From contig NZ_JAUOQE010000006.1 in NCBI RefSeq assembly GCF_030547545.1, positions 62,001 through 126,000 on the forward strand: a stretch of DNA of 64,000 nucleotides, read 5' to 3'. This DNA is from Amphritea sp. 1_MG-2023 (GTDB lineage Bacteria > Pseudomonadota > Gammaproteobacteria > Pseudomonadales > Balneatricaceae). The notes under the pieces are model-generated. The model did not search any database and was not told where the DNA came from. It saw nothing but the letters and a program-made list of their open reading frames with translations. The translations under genes and the position numbers were made by a program. Position 1 is the first letter of the stretch. The number at the start of each line of letters is the position of its first letter. Below, in pieces: positions 9,089-20,112 of the stretch.

Positions 9089-9898
9089 ATGTCTGACCTA
9101 GTTATTAATGATGTGTCCATGATATTTGAGACGCCTAATGGCGAGCAGGTTCATGCACTCGAAAATGTGTCATTTTCACTCAAGCAGGGTGAATTGCTGT
9201 CTATTCTAGGACCGTCAGGCTGCGGAAAAAGCACTTTATTAAATATAATTGCTGGCTTTCTGGCACCGACACACGGCAAGGTTGAATTGGCATCAACAGA
9301 GATTCACGGCCCCGGCTCAGAGCGCGGCATGGTGTTCCAACAGGGCGCTTTATTTGAATGGTTAACTGTCGCCGAAAATATAGGCTTCGGTCTAAGCATG
9401 AAAGGAACCCCACCGTCTGAAATCAAGCAAACCGTTGATCACCTCTTAGAAACGGTAGGCTTGCATGACTTTGGTGAAAAGGCGACCTATGAGCTGTCTG
9501 GCGGCATGCAACAACGGGTCGCCTTGGCACGCTGCCTTGCGAACGATCCCGATGTCATTCTCATGGATGAGCCGCTTGGTGCTTTGGATGCATTAACACG
9601 AGAAAAGATGCAGGGCCTAGTGTTAAAGCTTTGGAAAGAAACCGGAAAAACCATCATATTAATCACTCATAGCGTCGAAGAAGCGTTATTTCTCGGCGAA
9701 CGGCTATTCGTCATGGCGCCTCGGCCTGGACGCATCAAACAAGAGTATGCCCTTCCCTTTGCTGAAGCCGGTGTCACCAAAGACCCCCGCGAAATTAAAG
9801 CGGATCCGGCTTTTGGTGCGAAGCGAGAAGAGATCCTCAACATGATTTGGGAAATGGAAGAAGAGATTATGGGCCAGACTGAAACGGCAGGAGTCTAA
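9089..9898 (+). CDS. ABC transporter ATP-binding protein, TauB/SsuB-like
   Basis: This 269-residue ATPase powers import through the permease encoded next. Walker A is GPSGCGKST, the Q-loop follows in VFQQGALFEW, the signature is LSGGMQQRVALARCLA and Walker B is VILMDEPLGALDA, with the switch histidine in LITHSVEEA. These match the nitrate/sulfonate/taurine subfamily. A good ribosome site (AAGGAA) lies before ATG 9089. It ends four bases before the permease start, so the two are probably translationally linked. Confidence 0.93.
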   Translation: MSDLVINDVSMIFETPNGEQVHALENVSFSLKQGELLSILGPSGCGKSTLLNIIAGFLAPTHGKVELASTEIHGPGSERGMVFQQGALFEWLTVAENIGFGLSMKGTPPSEIKQTVDHLLETVGLHDFGEKATYELSGGMQQRVALARCLANDPDVILMDEPLGALDALTREKMQGLVLKLWKETGKTIILITHSVEEALFLGERLFVMAPRPGRIKQEYALPFAEAGVTKDPREIKADPAFGAKREEILNMIWEMEEEIMGQTETAGV

Positions 9899-9901
9899 TC
9901 A

Positions 9902-10759
9902 ATGTCACTGATACAAACATTCAAGTACACTATCGGCCTACAAAAAGATGGCCTAACCAAGCGCAAAACCGTCACCTTTGGTGATACTTCAGCGGTCGGT
10001 AAAGGTCGCTTCTGGAGTATCATTTCGGTTATCACGCTATCCATGGCTTGGTATTTAGGCAGCGCATTAGAGTTGGTCAACCCTATCTTTTGGCCCTCTC
10101 CTTCAGCCGTCTGGGATCAATTTATTAATATTTCTCAAAATGGCTATCGAAACTTTACCTTGTGGGAGCACATCTGGGCGAGCCTCTACCGCATATTTGT
10201 CGGCTTCGCACTCGGCTGCTTGATCGGCATACCCCTCGGTTTTGCGATGGGACTATCTGAAATATTACGCGGTTGGTTTGATCCGATTGTGGAATTCTTC
10301 CGACCGATTCCGCCATTAGCCTTTATCCCTCTGGTGATCATCTGGTCTGGTATTGGTGAGCGGTCTAAAATTCTGCTGCTGTTTTTTGCCGCACTTTGGA
10401 TCATGGTTATTGCCGCAAGAGCGGGAGTCAGCAGTGTCAAACTGTCTAAAATTCATGCCGCTTACTCGCTCGGAGCGAACAAACGTCAAATATTAAAGCG
10501 CGTCATCTTACCCAACGCCTTACCCGAAATATTCACCGGTATGCGGGTGGCCATGGGCATCTGCTGGGGTACCGTGGTGGCAGCAGAACTGGTCGCCGCC
10601 GAATCGGGGGTTGGTTTTATGATCATGGCCGCGAGTAAATTCCTCGCCACCGATATCGTCGTGCTGGGGGTTATTATCGTCGGTATTATTGGCTATTCAA
10701 TGGATATTTTGATGCGCAAGCTTGAGGCTAAGCTGATTCCTTGGAAAGGTAAGGCGTAA
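9902..10759 (+). CDS. ABC transporter permease, TauC/SsuC-like
   Basis: The 285-residue inner membrane protein has about six hydrophobic segments, beginning at about residue 35. It carries the BPD-transport EAA loop in AYSLGANKRQILKRVILPNA, which docks the ATPase. The loop and the C-terminal VVAAELVAAESGVGFMIMAA are characteristic of taurine/sulfonate/nitrate-type permeases. It completes a binding protein-ATPase-permease importer with the two preceding genes. A palindromic hairpin lies 41 bases after the stop. Confidence 0.92.
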   Translation: MSLIQTFKYTIGLQKDGLTKRKTVTFGDTSAVGKGRFWSIISVITLSMAWYLGSALELVNPIFWPSPSAVWDQFINISQNGYRNFTLWEHIWASLYRIFVGFALGCLIGIPLGFAMGLSEILRGWFDPIVEFFRPIPPLAFIPLVIIWSGIGERSKILLLFFAALWIMVIAARAGVSSVKLSKIHAAYSLGANKRQILKRVILPNALPEIFTGMRVAMGICWGTVVAAELVAAESGVGFMIMAASKFLATDIVVLGVIIVGIIGYSMDILMRKLEAKLIPWKGKA

Positions 10760-10800
10760 ACATCATTCAACCCCTCACTCTCTTCAGTGCTGAGACAATC

Positions 10801-10821
10801 AAAGGCCGGTTAACGGCCTTT
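10801..10821. terminator. Probable bidirectional hairpin after the ABC permease
   Basis: AAAGGCCG and CGGCCTTT are perfect arms around a 5-nt loop, placed between two convergent genes. T-rich sequence follows on the plus side (TGGTTGTTTAATTT), but there is no pure T-run. It is a moderate terminator candidate for both sides. Confidence 0.55.
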
Positions 10822-10841
10822 GGTTGTTTAATTTAGGTTGT

Positions 10842-11750
10842 TTAATTTATTCGCCGCAACGCCTCATCATGTGCTATTTGATGATGTAACCAACGGGCAA
10901 AATGGCTTACTTTCGAATCCGACAACGTACCCGATGGCTGAACGAGATACCAAGCACCTATTTCGGGCACTTGATGATTCATCGGTATGATCAAGTTATT
11001 ATGGCTCAGATCGCCACTGGCGAAAAATGAATGAACAATCGCCACCCCCTTGCCAGCAATCGCCGCCTCTAAGGCTAGCTGATGATTATCATGTTCGCTC
11101 ACAATATTAATCTGAGGCTCGGTCACCCCCACATGCTGCAGCCATCGAGGTAAATTCAATGGGGATTCGGCGATATTAAGAAAAGGCATGGCCAATAACT
11201 GATCGAGATTTATCGCGCTCTTCCCTTGCATCAAAGCGGGACTACATACGGGTATCAGCGTCCCTTTGAATAGCTGTTGATAGATCAAGCCAGATTCGGG
11301 GTTATCACTATAAATAATACCAATATCCGCGCTATTGAGCTCAAAGTCCCAGTCATAATAGGAACTATAGAGCTCGATATTAATATCTGGATACTGATCT
11401 CTAAAATCGCCTAAGCGAGGTACTAGCCAACGCGATCCGATGCCCATGTAGATCTGCAGCGATAACTCGCCTTTATCCGGATCACCAAATAAACGCTGAG
11501 TCGATGCCTCGATATCATGCAGCGCTTGACGAATCTGCGCAGCATAGAGCGCCCCCACATCGGTTAGTGCTATACTCCGCCCTAACCGTTCAAACAACGG
11601 TTTACCTAATTCTTGTTCCATTTTTTTAATCTGATGACTGACCGCGGAATGCGTCACATTTAACTCTTTGGCCGCCTGCTGAAAACTCAACAGCCGAGCC
11701 GTCGCCTCAAACGCTTTTAACGCTTGCAAGGATGGTATATGACGCTTCAT
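10842..11750 (-). CDS. LysR-family transcriptional regulator, GcvA-like
   Basis: The 302-residue protein has the LysR winged helix-turn-helix at about 5-64 (LKAFEATARLLSFQQAAKEL, then NVTHSAVSHQIKKMEQELGK). A periplasmic-binding-protein-like effector domain follows from about 90. The start sequence and effector region resemble the GcvA group, whose founder controls glycine cleavage. It is convergent with the ABC importer and tandem with another LysR gene. It may regulate the importer or the demethylase genes, but its target is not visible from sequence. Confidence 0.85.
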   Translation of the reverse strand: MKRHIPSLQALKAFEATARLLSFQQAAKELNVTHSAVSHQIKKMEQELGKPLFERLGRSIALTDVGALYAAQIRQALHDIEASTQRLFGDPDKGELSLQIYMGIGSRWLVPRLGDFRDQYPDINIELYSSYYDWDFELNSADIGIIYSDNPESGLIYQQLFKGTLIPVCSPALMQGKSAINLDQLLAMPFLNIAESPLNLPRWLQHVGVTEPQINIVSEHDNHQLALEAAIAGKGVAIVHSFFASGDLSHNNLIIPMNHQVPEIGAWYLVQPSGTLSDSKVSHFARWLHHQIAHDEALRRIN

Positions 11751-11840
11751 GAACTCATTTCCTCAACGCAGGACAACCTGCTTATCAACCGTATCACCAT
11801 CCAGTGATCGTTCTCATGTTAATACCTGCGTTCAAGCGCG

Positions 11841-12731
11841 TTAAAAATTGGCTCTTGAACTTAACAACCAATCTCTAAATATACGTGATGCATCAGATAG
11901 GTCTTTATCACCCTGATAACATAAGTAATAGCTACCTTCCGTGGTGATACTCTCATCAAACGGCGCGACTAAATGCTGCGCCAACACCCCTTCATCCATG
12001 AGTTCATCGTACATTAAACACACCCCAAAACCGTTGGCCGCCATCGTCACGGCGGCCGCGTGACTGTCCATATATTGACGAGTTTGATTCTGTAGCCGCT
12101 CTAACTGCATTTTTTTTAACCAACTATTCCACCCCTGAGGGGTGCCAAGCACATCAAGCAGCGGCACGCCGTCTAAGTCAGCCGGATGCTGTAAGCGATC
12201 GGCAGTATCCCTTGCACAATAAGGCCGCAACTGAGGAGACACCAAAAGATATGATTCAAACCCAGGCCAATGGCCTGCGCCGTAGCGAATTTCCAACTCA
12301 GCCGTGGAGATATTAAAGTCGGTTGGCCAGTTCGTCCCCAGCTGACGAATCGTTATCTGTGGATAAACCTCATTAAAACGCCGTAAGCGCGTTGCCAACC
12401 ACAACACGCTAAACGTCGTATTCACATTCACTTCGATCACAGTTTTATTCAGGGGAGTGAATATCTGCGCGGCCCCCGCATTTAACTGACGCAAACTTTC
12501 CTGCACTAACGGCAAAAAAGAACGCCCCGTATCACTGAGCTGAATAGACCGGTTGGCACGGACAAATAACTGCTGATTAAGGTGATGTTCGAGTAACTGA
12601 ATCTGCTGACTCACCGCCGATTGACTCATATTTAACTCTTGCGCAGATAGGGTAAAGCTGAGTTTACGGCCAGCCGCTTCGAAGGTTCGCAACCAATTGA
12701 GTTGAATGTTGTTCGTTAAGATTTCTTTCAT
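11841..12731 (-). CDS. LysR-family transcriptional regulator, GcvA-like
   Basis: This 296-residue LysR protein has the DNA-binding domain near residues 10-70 (NWLRTFEAAGRKLSFTLSAQ, MSQSAVSQQIQLLEHHLNQ) and a co-inducer domain behind it. It is transcribed divergently from the demethylase gene beginning near 12862. That is the classical arrangement for a LysR regulator and its target, so control of that gene is a reasonable inference. The 130-bp gap contains ATGCAA/TTGCAT arms at 12775-12780 and 12800-12805 that might be part of its site. It is closely similar in layout to the regulator at 41046. Confidence 0.87.
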   Translation of the reverse strand: MKEILTNNIQLNWLRTFEAAGRKLSFTLSAQELNMSQSAVSQQIQLLEHHLNQQLFVRANRSIQLSDTGRSFLPLVQESLRQLNAGAAQIFTPLNKTVIEVNVNTTFSVLWLATRLRRFNEVYPQITIRQLGTNWPTDFNISTAELEIRYGAGHWPGFESYLLVSPQLRPYCARDTADRLQHPADLDGVPLLDVLGTPQGWNSWLKKMQLERLQNQTRQYMDSHAAAVTMAANGFGVCLMYDELMDEGVLAQHLVAPFDESITTEGSYYLCYQGDKDLSDASRIFRDWLLSSRANF

Positions 12732-12861
12732 TAGCAGAGCTTATTCAAAAGGGCTTTATTAATCGTTTGTCAGGATGCAAATACATTCATACCATCAAAT
12801 TGCATTCATTTACAAGACAATCTAATGGTTGTTCCACTTTGAGATCAACGGGAATAAAACA

Positions 12862-15291
12862 GTGAAGAATAAAACGGAAGTATTAATTATTGGCGGTGGT
12901 ATTGCCGGTGTGAGTACGCTTTATCACCTGACAAAACTCGGCTGGTCCGATGTAATGTTAACCGAAAAATTGGAACTTACCTCGGGTTCTACTTGGCACG
13001 CTGCCGGTAATTTACCTCATTTCAGTAACAGCTATAACATCATGAAGTTGCAGCAATATAGTATTGATCTATATAGCCGCTTGCAGGAAGAAACAGGACA
13101 AGCCGTTGATCATCACCCAACCGGTGCAGTACGACTAGCACACACGCAAGACCGTATGGATGAGTTTGAGCGAGTCTGTGCTATGTCTGACTTAGCCGGT
13201 TTAAACTTAGAAATGGTGTCGGTCGAACGGCTACAAGCGCTATACCCCTATCTCGACACTAGCGGATTGTTGGGCGGCTTATGGGATCCCGCTGATGGCC
13301 ATATTGATCCAACCAGCGCCACCAACGCGATGGCCGCCGGTGCCCGTGAAGGTGGCGCTACGATTGTTCGTAATAACCCCGTTGAAGCGATTGAACAACA
13401 GCCTAATGGGCGTTGGTTAGTCACCACCGCTAAAGGCGTGATTGATGCCGGTATCATTGTTAATGCTGCGGGCTTCCGTGCCAACGAAGTCGCGGCGATG
13501 ATTGGTCATCAACTCCCGATTACCTCAATGGAACACCAATTCGTTGTCACCGATAATATTCCAGAACTCGAATCTCGTGATCAGATGCTGCCGATGCTGC
13601 GTGATCCGGATGTCTCTTACTATCTGCGACAAGAAGGTAAAGGCTTTATCTTGGGGCCTTATGAAAAAGGCGGTATTCCTTGGGCTGTCGATGGCGTGCC
13701 TGCCGCCTTCGGTCAAGAGCTGCTGCAACCCGCATTAGATCGTATTGAAGAGATTATGTGTACGGCCATGGAACAGGTTGAATTGATCGCCACGGCCGGT
13801 ATTAAAACTGTGGTTAACGGCCCGATTACCTATACCCCAGATGGTCATCCGCTGATCGGACCAGTACATGGTTACAGCAACTACTTTGTCTGTAGCGGTT
13901 TTAATTTCGGTATTGTACAGGGCGGCGGTGCGGGTAAATTCATGTCCGAATGGATCGTTAATGGTCACCCAGAACTCGATCTGTTTGAGCTAGACCCGCG
14001 TCGCTTTGGTGATTACACCGATCATGATTACTGTGTCGCTAAAGCTACGGAAGTGTACGCCAATGAATATCAATTAGGCTTCCCCAACGAATACGCGATG
14101 CGTCCCGCCAAACGCGGCATCAAAAAAACACCCGCCTACTCCCGTCATGCCGAACATAATGCGGTTTTCGGTGCTTACTTCGGCTGGGAACGTCCAAGCT
14201 GGTTTGCACCCGCCGGTACTCCCGCCGTCGAAGAGCACAGTTTCCGCCGAGGTAACTGGTTTGAAGCGGTAGCGAACGAATGTTTACATGTGCAAAAACA
14301 TGTCGGTCTACTGGATCTTTCTCCGTTTACAAAATTTGAGATTGCCGGCACCGGCGCACATCCATGGCTTGAATCATTCTCGCCCAACCGAATACCCACT
14401 CAAACTGGCGGTACCGCGCTGGCTCATGCTCTGACACAGGAAGGCGGTATTGCTTGGGAACTATCGATCACTCGCTTAGAGAACGGTAGCTACTACATGA
14501 TGGCACCGGCCGCCGCCGAAGACCTGATAGATGATTGGTTAACTCAGCGTTTGCCCTCGGATGGCAGTGTTAGCCTCAAGAATATTACCCCAGAATATGG
14601 CACCCTCGTCATTGCAGGCCCCGATGCGCGTAAAGTGCTTAGCAAACTGACCACGAGCGATCTGAGTAATGCCGCCTTCCCTTGGTTTACGGGTCAAGAG
14701 ATCGAGGTCGCGGGTGTACCCGTCCGCGCGCTACGCATGAACTTTGTCGGCGAGCTCGGCTGGGAACTGCACCATCCGATCGAGCATCAGTTAGCCCTAT
14801 ACGATGCGTTGATGGAAGCCGGTCAAGAGTACGCTATCGCTAACTTTGGCCTGCGGGCCATGGACTCTATGCGACTGGAGAAAGGCTACCCTATCTGGGC
14901 TCACGATCTGATCACCGAATTCACGATTCTCGAAGCTAATTTAGGTTATTTCGTTAAGCTGGATAAGGGCGACTTTGAAGGCCGTGACGCATTAGTTAAG
15001 CAGCAGGAAGCCGGGCTTACAACCAAACTGGTCCTGTTGGATATCGATACCACCGATATCGATGCCGCCAATGGCATGGAGCCCGTCTATGCCGATGGCA
15101 ACGTCGTGGGGCAATGTAGTTCGGGTGGATTCGGTCATCGTAGTCAAAAAAGCCTCGCGCTGGCATACATCCATGTCGATGCATTAGCCTCAGACCTAAC
15201 GGTTAAAATTCTCGGCAACCATTATGCGGCCACCGTGACGCAGGGCTGTGTCTACGATCCCAAAGGAGCGTTGTTAAAATCAGATGACTAA
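12862..15291 (+). CDS. Second FAD demethylase with GcvT domain, dimethylglycine/sarcosine dehydrogenase family
   Basis: The protein of about 809 residues is a full-length paralogue of the one at 2487-4952. An FAD domain starts with VLIIGGGIAGVSTLYHL and the covalent-FAD motif TWHAAG lies at His46. A GcvT-type folate domain follows with FVGELGWELHHP. Sequence around the active site differs from the first copy (WHAAGNLPHFSNSYNI versus WHAAGLVPTLRASYNM), suggesting a different methylated substrate. I prefer GTG 12862, which has GGGA eight bases upstream. A TTG at 12829 in the same frame would add 11 residues but has no ribosome site. It stands alone next to a divergent LysR gene and ends before a good terminator. 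Confidence 0.86.
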   Translation: MKNKTEVLIIGGGIAGVSTLYHLTKLGWSDVMLTEKLELTSGSTWHAAGNLPHFSNSYNIMKLQQYSIDLYSRLQEETGQAVDHHPTGAVRLAHTQDRMDEFERVCAMSDLAGLNLEMVSVERLQALYPYLDTSGLLGGLWDPADGHIDPTSATNAMAAGAREGGATIVRNNPVEAIEQQPNGRWLVTTAKGVIDAGIIVNAAGFRANEVAAMIGHQLPITSMEHQFVVTDNIPELESRDQMLPMLRDPDVSYYLRQEGKGFILGPYEKGGIPWAVDGVPAAFGQELLQPALDRIEEIMCTAMEQVELIATAGIKTVVNGPITYTPDGHPLIGPVHGYSNYFVCSGFNFGIVQGGGAGKFMSEWIVNGHPELDLFELDPRRFGDYTDHDYCVAKATEVYANEYQLGFPNEYAMRPAKRGIKKTPAYSRHAEHNAVFGAYFGWERPSWFAPAGTPAVEEHSFRRGNWFEAVANECLHVQKHVGLLDLSPFTKFEIAGTGAHPWLESFSPNRIPTQTGGTALAHALTQEGGIAWELSITRLENGSYYMMAPAAAEDLIDDWLTQRLPSDGSVSLKNITPEYGTLVIAGPDARKVLSKLTTSDLSNAAFPWFTGQEIEVAGVPVRALRMNFVGELGWELHHPIEHQLALYDALMEAGQEYAIANFGLRAMDSMRLEKGYPIWAHDLITEFTILEANLGYFVKLDKGDFEGRDALVKQQEAGLTTKLVLLDIDTTDIDAANGMEPVYADGNVVGQCSSGGFGHRSQKSLALAYIHVDALASDLTVKILGNHYAATVTQGCVYDPKGALLKSDD

Positions 15292-15343
15292 ACGCCACTG
15301 TTTAGTCATGTCATTGTCAGCTTAATCACGACAATCCCCTACA

Positions 15344-15371
15344 TAGCTCGGCCAACGGTCGGGCTATTTTT
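15344..15371 (+). terminator. Terminator of the second demethylase gene
   Basis: A ten-pair stem with G-T pairs (TAGCTCGGCC with GGTCGGGCTA, loop AAC) is followed by TTTTT. It lies 50 bases after the stop at 15291. The remaining sequence up to 15628 shows no gene or structured RNA that I recognise. Confidence 0.7.
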
Positions 15372-15628
15372 AGTCATATGTGTTTATTCGTTCTTGTTTA
15401 TTCACCCCCGCCTTACTAGACGCAAGTCAGCGTCACGGTAATCGTTCAGGCTAACCTCAACCTTGCCTTTCAATGAGGCTCAAGCGCACAAATGCACAGC
15501 CTTAGCCCGTCGATAACCCTCTTTCAGCTAATCTGCACTACAGTCCATCAATGGTCTATCATAGGTAGCCATAATCGATGCTGACATTGAATCGCTTTTG
15601 AACTCAGGATAATAAGGCTTAATTTCCG

Positions 15629-16000
15629 ATGAAGACTCCATTGCAGTCCCACTACAGATCGTTACCTCGTTGGCTTAACTGGTTACCGTTTGGCGCAGTG
15701 CCTAGCATCACCTCAGAAGAGGTTTTGCTGAATCTTAATCACTATCTCATTGTCGATGTGCGCACTCATCAGGAATATCAGAAAAGCCATATTCCCGGCG
15801 CTATCTCGCTACCCTTACAGCAACTGAATCTGGCTCGCATACATAAGCTGCCACAAGACAAGCCCGTTATCTGTATCTGTTTATCAGCGCATCGTAGCAA
15901 GCCCGCTACTCGTCGATTCATCAAAGCGGGCTTCGATGCCAGAGAACTACAAGGCGGCATGTTAGCCTGGTGGAAGCGTCAACTTCCCCTAGAAAACTAG
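15629..16000 (+). CDS. Single-domain rhodanese-like sulfurtransferase
   Basis: The 123-residue protein is one rhodanese domain (about 27-118) after a short basic-hydrophobic N-terminus. The CH2A region reads LIVDVRTHQEYQKSHIPGA. The active-site loop is CLSAHRS with the catalytic Cys84, a six-residue loop as needed for sulfur transfer. The family moves sulfane sulfur between thiols; the physiological partner is unknown. It is a single-gene unit convergent with purL. Confidence 0.85.
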   Translation: MKTPLQSHYRSLPRWLNWLPFGAVPSITSEEVLLNLNHYLIVDVRTHQEYQKSHIPGAISLPLQQLNLARIHKLPQDKPVICICLSAHRSKPATRRFIKAGFDARELQGGMLAWWKRQLPLEN

Positions 16001-16112
16001 GCGCAGAAACAACAGGCGACGGCTGTTGCATGTAACTCATCGATCGAGACGGCGGTTTTAAAAACGCCCATCGCTCATCCCCCATTACCAACAGCAATGA
16101 ACCTGAAGACAA

Positions 16113-16136
16113 TAAAAAAGCGCCCGTAGGCGCTTT
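16113..16136 (-). terminator. Terminator of purL
   Basis: AAAGCGCC and GGCGCTTT pair around CGTA, and on the minus strand the stem runs into TTTTTTATT. It lies 74 bases past the purL stop. It may also stop transcription from the rhodanese gene. Confidence 0.8.
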
Positions 16137-16209
16137 CATGTAACAAGGCGGCAACCGAACTCACGGAGCCACGATCAGCCTGTGAGTTTAGTCACTGATG
16201 GAGTTAACC

Positions 16210-19200
16210 TCAGTCAACCCACACCCGCGCGTTACGGAACATCCGCATCCAAGCACCATCCTCATCCCACTCTTCCGGTGCCCAGCTATTCGTCACTGCG
16301 CGGAACACCCGTTCAGGGTGAGGCATCATAATCGTGACACGGCCATCGGTCGTGGTAACACCGCTAATACCTTCTGGTGAACCGTTCGGGTTGGCCGGAT
16401 AACTTTCCGTTACCTTGCCATAGTTATCCACATAACGCAGTGCCACGGTGTTAGAGCCCTGTAGATTAGCCAGATGCGTTTGATCGGCAAATTCAGCCCG
16501 ACCCTCACCATGCGCTACCGCAATCGGCATCCGCGAACCGGCCATCCCCTGCAGGAAGATCGAGCGACTCTGCTGTACTTCAACCATCGCCACTCGCGCT
16601 TCAAACTGTTCCGACATGTTGCGCACAAAGTGTGGCCACAGATCAGCACCTGGAATCAACTCATGTAGGTTTGATAGCATCTGACAACCGTTACAAATAC
16701 CTAAGGAGAAAGTATCATCGCGATTAAAGAAGGCCTCAAACTGATCACGGGCACGTCCATTAAACAGGATCGATTTCGCCCAGCCTTCACCGGCACCCAA
16801 AACATCACCGTAAGAGAAGCCACCACAAGCCACTAAGCCTTTAAAGCGATCGAGTTCGATACGGCCGGCAAGAATATCACTCATGTGCACATCAACGGCG
16901 GCGAAACCTGCCCGATCAAATGCAGCCCCCATCTCAATCTGACCATTAACCCCCTGTTCACGAATAATCGCCATTTCAGGACGTACACCGGTGTGAATGT
17001 AAGGTGCTGTAATATTGTCATTCACATCAAAGCTCAATGCCGCGCTAAGACCTGGATTCGCTTTATCCAACAACGTATCAAACTCTTGCTGCGCACAGAC
17101 TGAGTTATCCCGCAAAGATTGCATCTGATAAGAAGTTTCAGCCCAAATGCGTTGCAACGTGGTGCGAGATTCAGCATAAATCTCTTCATCATCGAAATGA
17201 ATACGCAGCTCGTCATCAGGATTAACGGAACCGATCACTTTAGTGATATCGGCTAAGCCTGCGGCATTCAATTCCGTCAGCACTTGCTCAAGATCACTAC
17301 GTTTAATCTGAATAACCGCACCGAGCTCTTCATTGAACAGCGCCGCCGCAAACTCAGATTGATCGGTGGCCAGCATATCCAGATTAATATCCACACCGGT
17401 ATGCCCAGCAAACGCCATCTCAGCCACAGTGGTTAATAAGCCACCATCGGAGCGGTCATGATATGCCAGTAGCAAGCCTTGCTCGTTGAGTTCCTGAATC
17501 GCCGTAAAGAATGCCACCAGTTGATCCGCATCTTCCACATCGGGAACATCTTGACCCACTTCATTGTAAACCTGCGCCAGTGCCGACAAGCCTAAACGGT
17601 TTTGACCATTACCCAGATCGAGCAGAATTAGATCCGTCTCTTCACTATCGGTACGTAGTTGTGGCGTGAGTGTTTTACGCACATCTTTCACCGCCGCGAA
17701 GCCGGTGATGATCAAAGAGGTTGGCGCGGTGACGGATTTCTCATCGCCAGCGTCATCCCAAACGGTACGCATCGACATGGAATCTTTACCCACGGGAATC
17801 GTAATGCCCAGCTTTGGACACAGATCCATTCCCACCGCCTGAACGGTATCGTACAGTTTCTCATCTTCACCCGGATGACCCGCCGCGCACATCCAGTTGG
17901 CTGAAAGTTTGATATCGACGATATCGCCGATACGGGCTGCCGCAAGGTTAGTCACGGTTTCACCGACCGCCATTCGGCCTGAAGCAGGAGAGTCGATCAA
18001 CGCGAGCGGAGTACGCTCACCCATCGCCATCGCTTCACCGGCATTGGTATCAAAAGAGGCGGTGGTGACCGCACAATCAGCGACCGGCACCTGCCATGGT
18101 CCGACCATTTGATCACGTACGACTTGACCGGTAATCGATCGATCGCCAATGGTAATCAAGAAAGATTTAGACGCGACCGCCGGTAATCTCAAGACTCGCT
18201 CGGTCGCCTCTTTCAGTTCAATACCACTGGCATCAAAAGCGGGCACGTCATAGCTGATACGTTCAACCGTACGGTGCATTTTAGGCGGCTTACCAAACAA
18301 GATACTCATGGGTAGGTCGACAGGGTTATTACCAAAGTGAGCATCACTCAGTGTCAGATGTTTCTCATCGGTCGCAGTACCCACGATGGCATAAGGGCAA
18401 CGTTCGCGGGCACAGATCGCTTCGAAGCGCGGCATATCTTGCGGCTGCACCGCCAACACATAACGTTCCTGCGCTTCGTTACACCAGATCGCCAGCGGCG
18501 ACATACCCGGTTCATCATTATTAATGTTACGCAGTTCGAAATCACCGCCGCAACCACCGTCTTTCACCAGTTCGGGGAAGGCGTTTGATAAACCACCGGC
18601 GCCGACATCATGGATAAAGGCAATTGGGTTAGTGTCTCCCTGCTGCCAGCACTGATCAATCACTTCCTGACAGCGACGTTCCATTTCAGGGTTATCACGC
18701 TGTACCGACGCGAAATCCAGATCAGCCGATGAACTGCCTGATGACATTGATGAAGCGGCGCCGCCACCTAGACCGATCTGCATCGCAGGGCCACCTAAGC
18801 AGATCAACTTAGCGCCGACCTCGATCTCACCCTTATCCACATGATCGGTACGAATGTTACCGTAACCACCGGCAATCATAATCGGTTTATGATAACCGCG
18901 AACCTCTTCACCCGCCGCACCGTTAACCTGCTGCTCGAAGGTACGGAAATAACCGTTCAACGCCGGACGACCAAACTCATTATTGAACGCCGCGCCACCG
19001 ATCGGGCCATCGAGCATAATATCTAATGCCGAGACAATCCGTTCAGGCTTACCATAATCCGACTCCCATGGCTGAATAAAGCCAGGGATCTTCAAATCAG
19101 ACACCGTGAAGCCAGTCAAACCCGCTTTCGGCTTCGAACCTTTACCGGTGGCGCCTTCATCACGAATCTCACCACCGGAACCGGTCGCCGCACCCGAGTG

Positions 19201-20112
19201 TGGTGCAATCGCCGTCGGATGGTTGTGAGTTTCCACCTTCATCAAGATCTCAATACTTTCCTGATGATAGCTATATTCTTTAGTTTCGGGATTCGGGAAG
19301 AAACGTCCCGCTTGCGAACCCACCATCACCGCCGCATTATCAGAGTAAGCCGAGAGAATATTCTCACCGCCCAACTCATTGGTATTACGGATCATCGCAA
19401 ACAATGATTTATCCTGCGCTTCTCCGTCAATATCCCATGATGCATTGAAGATCTTATGGCGACAGTGTTCCGAGTTTGCCTGAGCAAACATCATCAACTC
19501 GACATCAGCGGGGTTACGCCCCAGTTCGGTGAAGCTGCTAACCAAATAATCGATCTCATCATCGGCCAACGCCAAGCCCAAATCGGTATTCGCGGCGACC
19601 AACGCCTCACGACCACCGGACAACACATCCACCAACGTTAAGGGTGCCGGCGTATCGGTGCGGAACAATCTTGCCGCCTCATCAATCGCGCTAAAAGTCG
19701 CTTCAACCATGCGGTCATGCAGCGCTTCGTGCACCTGTTCGAGTTCGGCTTGCGTCAACGGCTGATCGGCATGCACAAAATAGGCAGTCCCGCGTTCGAG
19801 ACGTTTAATGCTCTGCAAGCCACAGTTTCTGGCGATATCGGTCGCCTTGGAGGACCAGGGAGAGATCGTACCTGGACGCGGTACGACTAAAACCAATTGA
19901 CCTGATGGCTCTTCCGCTTTAGTTTTAGGGCCGTAGCAGAGGATACGCTCCAACGTGTTACGTTCCTGTTCGGACAGGTTTTTTTCCAAATCAGCGAAAT
20001 GCATATACTCACCATACACTCCGGTGATATGGGCAATTCGGGATTTCAGGACAGATAGCAGCTTATCGTGTCGAAAAGCAGAAAGAGCAGGCGCTCCACG
20101 CAGTACCAGCAT
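16210..20112 (-). CDS. purL: Phosphoribosylformylglycinamidine synthase
   Basis: PurL converts FGAR, ATP and glutamine to FGAM in purine synthesis. This is the large single-chain enzyme of gammaproteobacteria; its 1300 residues compare with about 1295 in E. coli. An N-terminal PurS-like region and a linker lead into two AIRS-type halves, with [15 protein letters not shown] and [18 protein letters not shown]-terminal glutaminase has the nucleophile in GICNGCQ (near residue 1140) and the HPE dyad in MMPHPERVF. Alignment by eye to E. coli PurL is strong throughout, including the start [13 protein letters not shown]. It is a single gene divergent from mltF, and its promoter must lie in the 112-bp gap. 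Confidence 0.98.
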   Translation of the reverse strand: MLVLRGAPALSAFRHDKLLSVLKSRIAHITGVYGEYMHFADLEKNLSEQERNTLERILCYGPKTKAEEPSGQLVLVVPRPGTISPWSSKATDIARNCGLQSIKRLERGTAYFVHADQPLTQAELEQVHEALHDRMVEATFSAIDEAARLFRTDTPAPLTLVDVLSGGREALVAANTDLGLALADDEIDYLVSSFTELGRNPADVELMMFAQANSEHCRHKIFNASWDIDGEAQDKSLFAMIRNTNELGGENILSAYSDNAAVMVGSQAGRFFPNPETKEYSYHQESIEILMKVETHNHPTAIAPHSGAATGSGGEIRDEGATGKGSKPKAGLTGFTVSDLKIPGFIQPWESDYGKPERIVSALDIMLDGPIGGAAFNNEFGRPALNGYFRTFEQQVNGAAGEEVRGYHKPIMIAGGYGNIRTDHVDKGEIEVGAKLICLGGPAMQIGLGGGAASSMSSGSSSADLDFASVQRDNPEMERRCQEVIDQCWQQGDTNPIAFIHDVGAGGLSNAFPELVKDGGCGGDFELRNINNDEPGMSPLAIWCNEAQERYVLAVQPQDMPRFEAICARERCPYAIVGTATDEKHLTLSDAHFGNNPVDLPMSILFGKPPKMHRTVERISYDVPAFDASGIELKEATERVLRLPAVASKSFLITIGDRSITGQVVRDQMVGPWQVPVADCAVTTASFDTNAGEAMAMGERTPLALIDSPASGRMAVGETVTNLAAARIGDIVDIKLSANWMCAAGHPGEDEKLYDTVQAVGMDLCPKLGITIPVGKDSMSMRTVWDDAGDEKSVTAPTSLIITGFAAVKDVRKTLTPQLRTDSEETDLILLDLGNGQNRLGLSALAQVYNEVGQDVPDVEDADQLVAFFTAIQELNEQGLLLAYHDRSDGGLLTTVAEMAFAGHTGVDINLDMLATDQSEFAAALFNEELGAVIQIKRSDLEQVLTELNAAGLADITKVIGSVNPDDELRIHFDDEEIYAESRTTLQRIWAETSYQMQSLRDNSVCAQQEFDTLLDKANPGLSAALSFDVNDNITAPYIHTGVRPEMAIIREQGVNGQIEMGAAFDRAGFAAVDVHMSDILAGRIELDRFKGLVACGGFSYGDVLGAGEGWAKSILFNGRARDQFEAFFNRDDTFSLGICNGCQMLSNLHELIPGADLWPHFVRNMSEQFEARVAMVEVQQSRSIFLQGMAGSRMPIAVAHGEGRAEFADQTHLANLQGSNTVALRYVDNYGKVTESYPANPNGSPEGISGVTTTDGRVTIMMPHPERVFRAVTNSWAPEEWDEDGAWMRMFRNARVWVD

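Noticed and set aside
12775-12805. ATGCAA/TTGCAT arms as a definite LysR site
   Set aside because: The arms are only 6 bp with 19 between them in AT-rich DNA, so this could be chance; noted only in the regulator entry.
16210-20112. Many short plus-strand open frames inside purL, RND, guaA and guaB
   Set aside because: They are antisense shadows with arginine/histidine-rich, low-plausibility products.
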